Assembly (NCBI RefSeq): GCF_005576615.1
Contig: NZ_CP040332.1
Span: 349,866-413,865 of the forward strand
Length of the DNA stretch: 64,000 nt
Origin: Natrinema versiforme
Lineage (GTDB): Archaea > Halobacteriota > Halobacteria > Halobacteriales > Natrialbaceae
Reading direction: 5' to 3'
Shown: positions 43,872 through 52,792 of the stretch, piece by piece
How the letters are laid out: every line of letters starts with the position of its first letter
How positions within the stretch are numbered: the stretch's first letter is position 1
Position numbers and translations under genes: made by a program
The notes under the pieces: model-generated
Databases searched by the model: none
What the model was told of the DNA's origin: nothing
Seen by the model: the letters and a program-made list of their open reading frames with translations, nothing else

Positions 43872-44050
43872 ACCGTATGAGCTCCGCTCGCGGCGACGGC
43901 GCCGCACGCTCACTGGCCGCGCCGGCTAGCCAGTCCTCCGATTAGCGCTAATTCCGGAAGAACTACTAATAACTTCTATAACTAATCATTCGACACTTAC
44001 TTCGATGTGAGAAAAATCTTTAACCGTAGACTGGTGGCAAATACACCTGC

Positions 44051-44356
44051 ATGAGTACAACTGACCGGCAACCCCTCGACGGAGTGAGCGTCGGAATTCT
44101 CGTCGCGCAGGAAGGCACTGAAGAAGTCGAGTTCACCGAACCAAAAGAGACCGTTTCAGACGCCGGTGCCGACGTCGTCGATAATCGCGAGCTGACTTCC
44201 TACGCCAGTCTACGGACGGAGGTCGAGAACGCGGGAGGCGAATGGACCGATCAGGAGGTCGTCGTCGGCGACGGCGTCGTGACGAGCCGCAACCCCGACG
44301 ATCTGGACGCGTTTATGGACGCGATCGTCGAGGAGTTCGCAGCGGCCTCTGAGTAA
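44051..44356 (+). CDS. PfpI/DJ-1-family protein with internal in-frame deletion
   Basis: Only 101 residues against about 180-230 for the family. The N-terminal VSVGILVAQEGTEEVEF strand and the C-terminal LTSYASLRTEVENAGGEW, then VVVGDGVVTSRNPDDLDAF, are normal. The middle that normally holds the nucleophile elbow (an AICHGPW-type block) is absent: GADVVDNRELTSY joins the two parts directly. The frame is preserved. Without the cysteine it cannot be a deglycase or protease. A TATA-like ATCTTTAACC lies 26-32 nt upstream, so it may still be expressed. Confidence 0.75.
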   Translation: MSTTDRQPLDGVSVGILVAQEGTEEVEFTEPKETVSDAGADVVDNRELTSYASLRTEVENAGGEWTDQEVVVGDGVVTSRNPDDLDAFMDAIVEEFAAASE

Positions 44357-44382
44357 CCGCGTGACGCCCGAACTTCACAGAC

Positions 44383-45339
44383 ATGACTGAAATCGGATTT
44401 ACCCTTTCGAGCGAAGAGCACCACCCGAACGATCTGGTCGAGTACGCGACGCGGGCCGAAGCGATCGGCTTCGATTTCCTCTCGATCTCGGACCACTTCC
44501 ACCCGTGGATCAGCGCGCAAGGCGACGCGCCGTTCGTCTGGTCGACGCTCGGCGGTGTCGCTGCAGCGACGGACGAGATCGATGTCGGCGTGGGCGTCTC
44601 GGCGCCGATCGTACGCATCCACCCGGCGATCTACGCGCAGGCAGCCGCGACGACGGCAGCGATGTTCGACGATCGGCAGTTCTTCGCCGGCGTCGGGACG
44701 GGCGAACTGCTCAACGAGCATGTCCTCGGCGATCGCTGGCCAGAGCACGAAGTCCGCCTGGAGATGCTCGAGGAGGCGGTTGAGGTGATCGACGAGCTCT
44801 GGACGGGCCAACAGGTCAGTCACCGCGGCGAACATTATACCGTCGAGAACGCGAAGCTGTTCACGCTCCCCGAGGAACGGCCGCCGATCTGCGTGTCGGC
44901 GTACGGCGAGCGCGCCGCGAAAGCGGCAGCCGATTTCGGCGACGGGTTCTGGTCGGTCGGCCCCCAAGACGTCGTCGAGACGTGGGAACAACACGGCGGG
45001 GAGGGTCCCCGTTTTTGCCAACTCCAAGCCTGCGTCGCCGACAGCGAGGACGAGGCCGTCTCCACCGCACACGAACAGTGGCCGATAGCGGGTCTGAAGG
45101 GGGAACTGAACTCCGTCTTGCCGACGCCGAAACACTTCGAGCAGGCGACACAGATGGTTTCGGAAGAGGATATCGCGGAGAGCAGCATCATGACCGGACC
45201 GGACGCCCAACAACACATCGACGCGATTCAGGGGGCGATCGACACTGGGTACGATCACGTCTACGTAATGCAGATCGGGGACGACCAGGACGCCCTCCTG
45301 GAGATGTACCGAGAAGAAGTCCTTCCGTCGTTCTCGTGA
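44383..45339 (+). CDS. F420-type LLM class oxidoreductase
   Basis: Protein of 318 residues with the luciferase-like barrel. N-terminal GFTLSSEEHHPNDLVEYATRAE, FLSISDHFHPW near residue 40, and the FAGVGTGELLNEH block closely resemble F420-dependent glucose-6-phosphate dehydrogenase-like enzymes (the group with Asp39/His40-type active sites). It would transfer hydride between F420 and an alcohol or enone. It follows the deleted PfpI gene by 26 nt. A CofH gene for F420 chromophore synthesis lies 6 kb downstream in the same segment. Confidence 0.83.
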   Translation: MTEIGFTLSSEEHHPNDLVEYATRAEAIGFDFLSISDHFHPWISAQGDAPFVWSTLGGVAAATDEIDVGVGVSAPIVRIHPAIYAQAAATTAAMFDDRQFFAGVGTGELLNEHVLGDRWPEHEVRLEMLEEAVEVIDELWTGQQVSHRGEHYTVENAKLFTLPEERPPICVSAYGERAAKAAADFGDGFWSVGPQDVVETWEQHGGEGPRFCQLQACVADSEDEAVSTAHEQWPIAGLKGELNSVLPTPKHFEQATQMVSEEDIAESSIMTGPDAQQHIDAIQGAIDTGYDHVYVMQIGDDQDALLEMYREEVLPSFS

Positions 45340-45978
45340 GCGGCTTCAGAGATTCCGAGGCTGTCGTGACTGAGTCGGCGCGCTCGCGTTACCATCGGTC
45401 TAACCTTCGAAAAAGATCTGAAAGAGAGGTTTTTCACCCTTCGTTGTGAAACGTCCCTTCACGGTAGCCGGGGGTGATGCCGTTCGTTGCTCCATTGGCA
45501 CACCGAGGGTAATACGCAGGTTTCGCTTGTAGGCGGGGGAGGGATGACCGCCTTCCAACCACATCTCTGGTAAAATATTATTTCGCAGGCGGAGGACAAA
45601 TTCTGCGGCGTTATTTCAGGGTAGAGTATTTACGATCGGATAGTATCCGCGTGGACCGTTGATTCAGGAGACACAAATGTAGGTAATCTCTGCTCCGCCT
45701 TTCGATTCCGCGCTATTTAGTCACAACCTCGGAGGATGGAGTGATGAGTACCTTTCTCCCAGCACCACGTAGGCCGACTACGTCTGGCCGATGGCCCGGT
45801 TGGGACTCGAGGACGTCTCGTTCGCCAAGGCCGGCCCGGATCCGCTCCGGGTTGGGTCACGTGTCGATGGTAAGGTTCTGTTCTACCTCCGACCGTGGTT
45901 CTCCATCTTGGCGTATGCAGTCTGGATCGTTGTACCCCCGCAATCGGCTATCGGCGGTTCAGTTCCGCGGACTTGGAC

Positions 45979-46013
45979 TGACATCCTCCCACAGCTAAAG
46001 CCGTGGGTTCTCC
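45979..46013 (-). repeat. IS1341-type right end, solitary
   Basis: GACATCCTCCCAC, then GCTAAAGC and GTGGGTTCTCC: a palindrome flanked by GACATCC, the reverse complement of the GGAxxCC...GGAGGATGTC pattern seen at the right ends of haloarchaeal TnpB elements. No tnpB adjoins it. Confidence 0.5.
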
Positions 46014-46081
46014 ACTGGGGGTTGAACCCATGCTAATCGTCGCCGGAGATAGGTAAGAGTGGAGAGCAAGGCCGCAAGGTA

Positions 46082-46113
46082 ACCTCCTCCTCGCCCTAAA
46101 CGGCGAGGCTTCC
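46082..46113 (-). repeat. IS1341-type right end, second solitary copy
   Basis: CCTCCTCGCC, CTAAAC and GGCGAGGCTTCC form a stem with a short loop, in the same orientation as the copy 70 bp to the left. The GATGTC part is degenerate. Confidence 0.4.
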
Positions 46114-46205
46114 TACGGCACCGCGCCGCTAGGTTGGGATATTTGCTGTTTTGTAACTAGGCCGGTATGACAGGGCTACTGGCGTTCACGAGAACGGAGT
46201 TCTCT

Positions 46206-46240
46206 GTCATCGTGAAACGGCTTCGCCGTTTTGGACGACC
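46206..46240 (+). repeat. GTCATC-hairpin-GACC element, copy 3
   Basis: GTCATCGTG, then AAACGGC/GCCGTTT arms around a TTC loop, then GGACGACC. Same flanks as the copies at 7729, 7889, 48390 and 50259 with a different stem. A right-end-like GGAATCC...GGAGGAAGCTGTCA follows at 46248-46280. Confidence 0.5.
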
Positions 46241-46356
46241 TCACGAAGGAATCCTCGCGCTTCGGGGGAGGAAGCTGTCAAATATATCGGGTACCGTTCT
46301 GGGTGAGAATCGACGTTGGCTGGCTCAAGTACAATCAAATCTGCACGAGAGATGAA

Positions 46357-47769
46357 CTAGGTGAGTGGGAACAGTGACGAGACGAGTAGCGTCGTGATCA
46401 ATCCTGAAACGGAGATAACCGTTGTCAGTACAGTCCAAGTCTGCAACGTCTCTTCCTGCGTAAGTCCGCCGATTTCCTTCACAAGCCAAAATCCAGAATC
46501 GTTATACCAGGAGAAGATGTTGCCACCGGCTCCGATGACCATGACGAGATATGCTGGATTAACCGAAAGCTGACCGACGAGGGGAGCCATAATTCCAGCC
46601 GCAGTTAGCATCGCGGCAGTCGCCGATCCCTGTGCGATCCGGACGATTGCAGCAATCAACCAAGCTGTAACTAGTAGTCCAACTCCAACCTCTTGGAGAG
46701 CATTTGCGAGGTAGTCGCCGACGCCAGACGCTGCAAGCATCGCACCGAACGCTCCGCCGGAAGCCGTGATCGCAGCGATATTACCACCACTCTTCAATGC
46801 TTCCGTTAATTCTTCGCTCCATTCGCTCGTTGTCATCTCAGTATGCCGATATAGCGAGTATGCAGCGACAACAGCAGCAAGCATCAACGCGACGTTTTGC
46901 TCGCCGAGAAAGACGACGACTGGCTCGATCAGTTCGAGTGAAGGATATACCTCTTGAAACGCATCTACGACGGTGTACGAACCGATGAGACCGACGGCGA
47001 CTATGATCGGAGCGAGCGATTCCACCATCCCAGGGAGCGTGCTAGTCGGCCGGTCGGCGACTTCTTGAAGTTCTTCGGTCGTCGTCGACATCGTGTCTCG
47101 GAGCGGAATATCGAGACGGGCATTGATCCACCGACCATAGATGAGCCCGGCAAGGATCGCTGCTGGAATAGCTGTTATTATTCCGATGAGAATTGTCACA
47201 CCGAGATTGCTACCGACTTCTGATGCGACTGCGAGCGGTCCGGGTGTCGGCGGAACGAACACGTGAGCAGTCGCCGCCCCAGACCCGACGGCGACCAAGA
47301 ACAACGTGTAATCCCGTCCTACACGAGCACGCATTGACCGTGCGAGAGGAGCCATAAGGAATAACACGCTATCGAAGAATACTGGAATTGCGAGCACGGA
47401 ACTACTACCGAGTAGTGAGATATCGGAGTTTTCCTCGCCGAGGACGTTCTGAAATCCGCGAACGACTCGCTGAGCGGCACCGCTTTCCAGCATTGATTTG
47501 CCAATAACGGCCGCGGCAAGGATTGGAATACCGATCCCAGTCATATTGGACCCGAAGGCCTCTGCGACTGCCGTAGCAGCTTCAGCCGGTGTGAAGTCAG
47601 CCACGAATATTGCGTTGATCACTCCGACACTGAATGCTGCGAGGATCAACCCGATGAACGCAGGAAAGTCGATCCAGACGAGCAATACGATAACAATGAA
47701 CAGTCCCAGGAGAAACGTTACCAGAGGACTGTGCGCAAAGTCAACTACTTGTAACGGGAACGGCCCCAT
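46357..47769 (-). CDS. GntP-family gluconate-type permease
   Basis: Membrane protein of 470 residues with 12 or more hydrophobic helices. Family landmarks: SNMTGIGIPILAAAVIGKSML, VFFDSVLFLMAPLARSM, VPPTPGPLAVASEVGSNLG and GAGGNIFSWYNDSGFWLV near the C-terminus. The ATG at 47769 is chosen because CATATACG about 30 nt upstream gives a leaderless start; an earlier ATG at 47793 falls too near the box. GntP proteins carry aldonates, glycerate or other hydroxy acids with protons. A UspA gene lies divergently upstream. Confidence 0.86.
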   Translation of the reverse strand: MGPFPLQVVDFAHSPLVTFLLGLFIVIVLLVWIDFPAFIGLILAAFSVGVINAIFVADFTPAEAATAVAEAFGSNMTGIGIPILAAAVIGKSMLESGAAQRVVRGFQNVLGEENSDISLLGSSSVLAIPVFFDSVLFLMAPLARSMRARVGRDYTLFLVAVGSGAATAHVFVPPTPGPLAVASEVGSNLGVTILIGIITAIPAAILAGLIYGRWINARLDIPLRDTMSTTTEELQEVADRPTSTLPGMVESLAPIIVAVGLIGSYTVVDAFQEVYPSLELIEPVVVFLGEQNVALMLAAVVAAYSLYRHTEMTTSEWSEELTEALKSGGNIAAITASGGAFGAMLAASGVGDYLANALQEVGVGLLVTAWLIAAIVRIAQGSATAAMLTAAGIMAPLVGQLSVNPAYLVMVIGAGGNIFSWYNDSGFWLVKEIGGLTQEETLQTWTVLTTVISVSGLITTLLVSSLFPLT

Positions 47770-47895
47770 GTGCCACCACCATTCCAGAGTCAAGAACGTA
47801 TATGTTCTGATTAGTCCTACATTAGTGAATTATTTGACCAATAGTAGCAAGAGAAGGGCAGCATACTTTGCGTGTACGGTGACTTTATAGAGGAT

Positions 47896-48342
47896 ATGGA
47901 GCAAGCACTTGTAGTAGTTGACCCAACGGAGGCAGCCAAGGAACTCGCACATGAGGCGGGGTCGCTTATCGAAGGCGTTGATGCAACTGCTGTGCTGATT
48001 CATGCGACGACCCATGATGAATACGCCGCTCGCAAGCAAGCGATGTCGACAATCGCTAGCTCACCGAGTGAGTATACGACCGATGATGCCCGCGAAGGAG
48101 CGGCACAGTTCGCACAAGATATCGCAGACGAAGTCCTTTCTGAATTCAAAATCCAGTACGAAACCGCCGGCTATGTCGGCAAAAAGGGTGATGTCGTTCT
48201 TCAAGCTGCCGAAGAATACGACTGTGATCATATCTTCCTTCCAGGCCGCAAACGCTCACCCACTGGAAAGGCCTTGTTTGGGGATGCAACACAGAAGGTT
48301 CTTTTAGACTATGATGGCCCGGTCACGGTCGTTACAAACTGA
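47896..48342 (+). CDS. UspA-family universal stress protein
   Basis: Protein of 148 residues. Beta strand EQALVVVDPTEAAKEL, helices, and the nucleotide-binding loop FLPGRKRSPTGKALFGDATQKVLL near residue 117 define the fold. GAGG five nucleotides upstream of the ATG may be a ribosome site; an alternative ATG at 47872 adds eight residues. Divergent from the GntP permease and likely linked to its regulation, as often seen for Usp genes beside transporters. Confidence 0.85.
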   Translation: MEQALVVVDPTEAAKELAHEAGSLIEGVDATAVLIHATTHDEYAARKQAMSTIASSPSEYTTDDAREGAAQFAQDIADEVLSEFKIQYETAGYVGKKGDVVLQAAEEYDCDHIFLPGRKRSPTGKALFGDATQKVLLDYDGPVTVVTN

Positions 48343-48359
48343 GTGAACTGCCTTCGGGG

Positions 48360-48722
48360 TCAAGTGGTTCGAGGGAGCAAATCTCTCTCGTCATCACGGA
48401 AGATCGAAGATCTTCCGAATGACCCCGAGACTTCCCGTGGATTAGTCGGACACTCCCGCGATACCATCGGTCTGATACCCTCGAAGGTGTCGTGGGTCAC
48501 GGTCGGGGCGTCCACGGCCCCCGATGCCTGCCGTCGCACCTTCCTGACTTGGGGAAGGCTGTTGAGAGCAGGTACATTCCAATCCAGTTTCTCAACGCCT
48601 TTCACGGCGATGTTGACGCTTGCACCACGATCGCTGTGGTCTTGATGGTCACACTCCCGATACTTGAACCGCTTCTTGCTAGTATCGGCCACGACCGTTC
48701 GGAGCTGCGGGCAACCGCTCAT
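48360..48722 (-). pseudogene. TnpB C-terminal remnant
   Basis: Reads from SKKRFKYRECDHQDHSDRG through ASVNIAVKGVEKLDWNVPAL, the zinc-ribbon tail of haloarchaeal TnpB. The first CxxC of the ribbon has become a single Cys (YREC), and the RuvC part is gone. The 3' end of the frame includes the GTCATC hairpin family, encoding RSSIFRDD. Its 5' end overlaps the RHH remnant, so an older insertion boundary is there. Confidence 0.7.
48390..48424 (-). repeat. GTCATC-hairpin-GACC element, copy 4, at a tnpB 3' end
   Basis: GTCATCACG, stem GGAAGATC/GATCTTCC with a GAA loop, then CGAATGACC. It overlaps the end of the tnpB remnant frame on the minus strand, the position occupied by the omega/reRNA scaffold in TnpB loci. 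Confidence 0.55.
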
Positions 48723-48970
48723 CGATCGTCGTCTGCGGTGTCGACCGCCGTCGCATCCCCGTCGTAGATGCCGACATCGTTGGGAGCGGAGATATCGAGT
48801 GGTTCATCCTCGAGGTCCGCCTTGAGCAGGCAGAGTCGTTGCGCGGCCTCAGCGCCGACCAGTTGCTTGACGGTCTCAAACTCGAGTTGGTCGTCGTCGT
48901 ACTTCGTCGCGGCGAGTTCCTGAAACATCTCGCTGTCAGCGGTCTCTTCGATGTACTCCGACCTGAACAA
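48719..48970 (-). pseudogene. Truncated paralogue of the RHH-type protein
   Basis: EYIEETADSEMFQELAATKY and QLEFETVKQLVGAEAAQRLC match the protein at 40295-40669 from its residue 41 onward. The N-terminal RHH half is missing; the first residues MFRS are not native. The break coincides with the stop codon of the MFS gene at 48971, so two unrelated sequences were joined there. Confidence 0.7.
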
Positions 48971-50167
48971 TCAATAATCGATCGAAGCGAACACAGTGAG
49001 GGCGACGATAGCAGCCAGACCGGCGATGCCGAGGAATGCTTCGTCGAAGTATCCTTGCTCGGCGATCGCCCCGAAGAGGACCGGACTCAACGCGCCGAGC
49101 GCGAGATAGACTGTCCGAAGCGCACCTAAATTCGTTCCCTGTGTTCCCTCCGGAAGTCGCCGAGTGAGATCTGATATCACGATTGTTTCGAATCCCAGAA
49201 GACTACTCGCTAGCACAGTCACGGGGACGAACAGCCACACTGCTTCGACGAACGGAAGCGCGGCAAGAGCCAGACTTGCCACACTCATGAGTGCTAACAG
49301 CGGAATTCGAACGCCGATACTATCGTAGGCCCGACCCGCAACGGGCTTCATCAAGATACCGAGCGCGAAAAAGAAGCCGAACAGAGCGGTTGTGATCCGT
49401 GCTGAGGCCCCCTTCACGTCGATCAAATACGTCGGATAGAAGCCCATGAATGCCTGAATGATTACGGCCCAGAGTACGAGTAAGATGGTTCCTCGCAGCA
49501 CAATCGGTTGAGACAACGTTGAGAGAATATCTCCGAGCGCGATAGACTCGCGGAGTGATGTCGCTGCTGACATCCGTTTTGGAAGCGTCGCCCAGAGACC
49601 AACTGCAGCGAGCAGGAAAAGCGGAACGGTGAGCCCGAATCCGTACTGCCAGGCCATTGCGGTCGCAATGAATCCAGCAGCGGGTGGCATCACTGCGTTC
49701 CCGATATCGCCAGCAGCCATCGTCGCACCCGTCGCTGTGCCGAGTTGCTCGGAATAGGTCTTCTCCAAAATCGTGAACCTCGAGACGCCGTACAGTGCTG
49801 TCCCCGCGCCGAACAACGCTGTCGCTGAAAACAGAATGACCGCCGAGTCCGCGACGATAACGAGCGCGAGCATCGCCGCGGCGAGGAGCGAACTGGTGAT
49901 CAATAGTGGACGTTCTCCTATCCAGTCAGCGAGGATTCCACCAGGAAGTTGGCCAGACGCATACGCGATCCAGAGGACCGTCAAGAGGAATCCAGATGTC
50001 GTCAGTGTAAGATCGTACGTGCCGCGAATATGTGGTAACACCGCCGGATAGATCATCCGAACGCTGATCGATAGGAACCAGCCGAAGGCAACGGCGAGTA
50101 GAATCTTCCCGCGTCCACCACTCCAGAGTTCACCAACCGCGCGTTCCACTGCCGGAATGTAGCGCAC
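48971..50167 (-). CDS. MFS transporter
   Basis: About 398 residues from the GTG at 50167, supported by CAAATAATAAG about 30 nt upstream; an ATG at 50266 would place 33 non-membrane residues derived from IS-end sequence in front. Twelve hydrophobic segments. The motif-A-like loop GGILADWIGERPLLI near residue 75 and KPVAGRAYDSIG in the second half are classic. Substrate cannot be given. Its 3' end abuts a truncated RHH gene and its 5' side a tnpB remnant. Confidence 0.83.
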   Translation of the reverse strand: MRYIPAVERAVGELWSGGRGKILLAVAFGWFLSISVRMIYPAVLPHIRGTYDLTLTTSGFLLTVLWIAYASGQLPGGILADWIGERPLLITSSLLAAAMLALVIVADSAVILFSATALFGAGTALYGVSRFTILEKTYSEQLGTATGATMAAGDIGNAVMPPAAGFIATAMAWQYGFGLTVPLFLLAAVGLWATLPKRMSAATSLRESIALGDILSTLSQPIVLRGTILLVLWAVIIQAFMGFYPTYLIDVKGASARITTALFGFFFALGILMKPVAGRAYDSIGVRIPLLALMSVASLALAALPFVEAVWLFVPVTVLASSLLGFETIVISDLTRRLPEGTQGTNLGALRTVYLALGALSPVLFGAIAEQGYFDEAFLGIAGLAAIVALTVFASIDY

Positions 50168-50258
50168 AGTGGTGGGTTTCTGGTCGCAGTATTCAGTCTT
50201 ATTATTTGTACGGGAAATCGCCTCAGGGTCAAGTGGTTCGAGACGTCTTCGGCATCTC

Positions 50259-50293
50259 ATCATCACGGAAGATCCAAGATCTTCCGAACGACC
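50259..50293 (-). repeat. CATC-hairpin-GACC element, copy 5, at a tnpB 3' end
   Basis: ATCATCACG, stem GGAAGATC/GATCTTCC with a CAA loop, then CGAACGACC. It lies 33 nt beyond the stop of the tnpB remnant at 50326. The stem equals that of copy 4 apart from the loop. Confidence 0.55.
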
Positions 50294-50325
50294 CGAGGCT
50301 TTCGCGTGGTCTCCCGTTCTATGCT

Positions 50326-50541
50326 TCAGTAGGGGCGGAGGGCGTACTCCCCACTCATGTTCAACGTCCCGCGATTCAAGCGCACATCTATGGGTGCGCC
50401 TCCGTCACCTGCGTTTTGCCTGCGACGGAGATACTGCAAACCGGTGTTCTTCGAGGCGTTGTAGTCGGCGTGGTTCTTGTATCCACACATTTGACACTCG
50501 AACGCCTTTCCAGACCGATCATCTCGTGGGTAACCCCACAT
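50326..50541 (-). pseudogene. TnpB C-terminal remnant with intact zinc-ribbon tail
   Basis: Encodes SGKAFECQMCGYKNHADYNA, then TGLQYLRRRQNAGDGG and PIDVRLNRGTLN. CQMCGYKNHADYNASKN is the TnpB/Fanzor C-terminal zinc-finger half plus the third RuvC Asp region. Upstream sequence is unrelated, so only about the last 70 residues survive. Related to the remnants at 4991 and 48360. Confidence 0.75.
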
Positions 50542-51114
50542 CCCCCGGGAGCAGCGCTATGGTGAAGTCAATTGGCTCTGTGCCACGGTTGCCGAACTCT
50601 CCTAGGCAGTGTTTGCCGACCAGCGTCTCGAAGAGCCACTTCGAACCGATGTGATACGGATCCTCCATGAACTCCAATCGCGGTTGCTGTTCGCCCGGCG
50701 AATCCCTCTGGAACCAGACTCAACGATTCAGCCATGGGGCGATGATGAGATTGCGACGGACGATTGGAAGAGCTATGTGGACTGAAGCCGAGACTGGTTT
50801 TCTCAATGCATATGGTCTTGTCATATCTGAATGGAGTTGTTCTCAGAGAAGCTATCGTATCTAACAACTGTTCAGCAGATGTGCGGCGACGGGTTAAGGA
50901 AGAGAGTTCAATTGTGGCATATTATTCGACCACGACAAAAGGTGAAGAATCGCTCCCGGAATTCGACGATATTCATATATTATGAAAGGTGGATTGATGG
51001 GTGAATTAGGCCCAGATGATTGGTAAGTATATGTGTTATCAACGTATTCTGACTGGCATTTTAGTAATTTCCTCAGCACCAATCTTTTTCGCACTTTCGA
51101 ATCAATTCAGATGC
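50542..51114. other. Intergenic relics
   Basis: The minus strand at about 50570-50700 reads LEFMEDPYHIGSKWLFETLV, which looks like a piece of an unidentified enzyme. The remainder is AT-rich, with no gene found before cofH. Confidence 0.35.
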
Positions 51115-52521
51115 GTGTCCTGGATTGACAAAGAAGCAGCGGCCTTAGCAAATTCAGAACTTGACTTTGAGTATCAACCAGAGACTAACCAGTCCTTTGA
51201 GAATGCACTCACAAAGGCTCGCGATGGAAAGCGGCTCACCGTGGCAGATGCCGTCGAGTTACTTACTACTGGGTCAGGTTCTGAAGGGCTTGATCCAGAC
51301 CGAAAAGAAGCTGTCCTCGAAGTAGCAGACCGACGCCGTGCCGAGATGGTCGGCGATGAGGTGACGTTTATCGCCAACCTCAATAACAACGTTACAACGG
51401 CCTGCAACACAGGCTGTCTATTCTGCAATTTCAAGGATACCGCACATCAGTTCGAGAAAGACTCTGAACAGGAACATCCCGGATTCACCAAGACACCCGC
51501 AGAGTCACGGAAGATAGTCCGTGATGGAGTTGAACGCGGTATATACGAAGTCACATCCGTCTCAGGCCTTCATCCGGCACTTGCGTTGAACGAGGAACAC
51601 AGAACGCTTCTGGATCCTGATGATCCACAACTCAACTACAAACCTCCAGCAGTCTACGATACCGATCCCTCTACCTATAAAGAACAGATCCGCGCAATGA
51701 GTGTTGACGGCGTACACGTTCATTCGATGACGCCCGAAGAGGTGCATCACGCTCAGCGAGGTGCTGAGTGGGACTACAAACACGTGTACCGTGAACTCGA
51801 ACAAGTGGGTCTTGATACCGTACCAGGGACAGCGGCTGAAATTCTCGTCGATGAAGTGCGTGAGATCATCTGTCCGGGGAAAATCGATACTGAGCAGTGG
51901 ATGGACTCGATGCGTGCTGCAGCCGGTGTAGGACTTCCGATGACAGCCACGATCATGTACGGGCACGTCGAAAACGAGATGCACCGTGCGATGCATCTCA
52001 AACGCGTTCGGGATCTACAAGATGAAACAGACAATATTACTGAGTTCATCCCACTTTCATTCATCCACCAACAGACGCCTCTCCATGAACACGGAGTTGT
52101 TTCGAGCGGTGCGAGTAACGCTGAAGATGAGTTGATGATCGCGGTATCACGGCTTTTCCTTGATAATATCGATCACATCCAGTCCTCATGGGTAAAGTAC
52201 GGCGACGAACATGGCCTCAAACTCTTGAATTGCGGCGCTGATGACTTTATGGGGACTGTTCTATCAGAAGAAATTACCAAGCGTGCAGGCGGCGACCATG
52301 GTGAGTTCCGCTCGTTTGTCGACTATGCCGAGATGATTTCGGCAATCGGCCGCGTTCCAGTCGAACGGTCAACAGACTACACCAAGCGACGGCGAATCGA
52401 CCCGGATGAGTCTCCGCTTGGGCCGAAACTTGGCCCGAAAGCGGATGGAACTCCACTCCTTACCGAGAATCATACGGATAGCGGCTCGTCAAGTGGGCCT
52501 ACAGTTGTGGACGACGATTAA
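51115..52521 (+). CDS. cofH: FO synthase subunit 2 (CofH), radical SAM
   Basis: About 468 residues from the GTG at 51115; the frame is open to an ATG at 51016, but the extra N-terminus is hydrophobic and not family-like. The radical SAM cluster motif is CNTGCLFC near residue 103. ISGLHP-like SVSGLHPALALNEEH, PGTAAEILVDEVR and MTATIMYGHVEN are hallmarks of CofH. It joins 5-amino-6-ribitylaminouracil with tyrosine on the way to the F420 chromophore, with CofG. The gene is more AT-rich than the catabolic island, and no cofG is nearby. Two LLM proteins in the window may need F420. Confidence 0.88.
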   Translation: MSWIDKEAAALANSELDFEYQPETNQSFENALTKARDGKRLTVADAVELLTTGSGSEGLDPDRKEAVLEVADRRRAEMVGDEVTFIANLNNNVTTACNTGCLFCNFKDTAHQFEKDSEQEHPGFTKTPAESRKIVRDGVERGIYEVTSVSGLHPALALNEEHRTLLDPDDPQLNYKPPAVYDTDPSTYKEQIRAMSVDGVHVHSMTPEEVHHAQRGAEWDYKHVYRELEQVGLDTVPGTAAEILVDEVREIICPGKIDTEQWMDSMRAAAGVGLPMTATIMYGHVENEMHRAMHLKRVRDLQDETDNITEFIPLSFIHQQTPLHEHGVVSSGASNAEDELMIAVSRLFLDNIDHIQSSWVKYGDEHGLKLLNCGADDFMGTVLSEEITKRAGGDHGEFRSFVDYAEMISAIGRVPVERSTDYTKRRRIDPDESPLGPKLGPKADGTPLLTENHTDSGSSSGPTVVDDD

Positions 52522-52760
52522 GTTAAGCACGCTCCCAGAGGCCACGCCCACCCTGATCGGACCTGAGCAGCCCTGGAGAGAATCTTAAGGATGTTTATAT
52601 TATTCCAATGTGGACCTCACCCCGGTAGCGCCGGATTCGCCGAACATCACGTCACGTAGCGGCGCCCCATCGATAGTTTCTCTTGCAGTGCCTCTTCCAG
52701 CGGGCCGTACATGTCGACTGAATTGGTGACCAAGTGGCTGTCTATCTTCTTCCAGCGAGA
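52522..52760. other. Short spacer, probable IS remnant
   Basis: Sequence between cofH and a solitary right end. No frame is recognised. It is probably the eroded inside of the TnpB-type element whose right end follows. Confidence 0.35.
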
Positions 52761-52792
52761 GAATCCCGCCGTTCACGGCGGGGAGGATGTCA
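52761..52792 (+). repeat. IS1341-type right end, solitary
   Basis: GAATCCCGCCG, TTCA, CGGCGGGGAGGATGTCA: a clean stem-loop followed by GGATGTCA, the typical right end of haloarchaeal TnpB elements. It sits at the 3' break of the HTH_10-type pseudogene, so the element inserted there. Confidence 0.6.

Larger units (their letters stand above)
45340..46356. other. Non-coding region with TnpB-type element ends
   Basis: No intact gene. A plus-strand frame around 45776-45970 (MARLGLEDVSFAKAGPDPLR, with one hydrophobic segment) looks like part of a lost membrane protein but is not recognised. Two right-end-like palindromes on the minus strand (45979-46013 and 46082-46113), one on the plus strand (46248-46280) and a GTCATC hairpin at 46206 indicate several past insertions of IS200/IS605-type elements. 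Confidence 0.5.
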
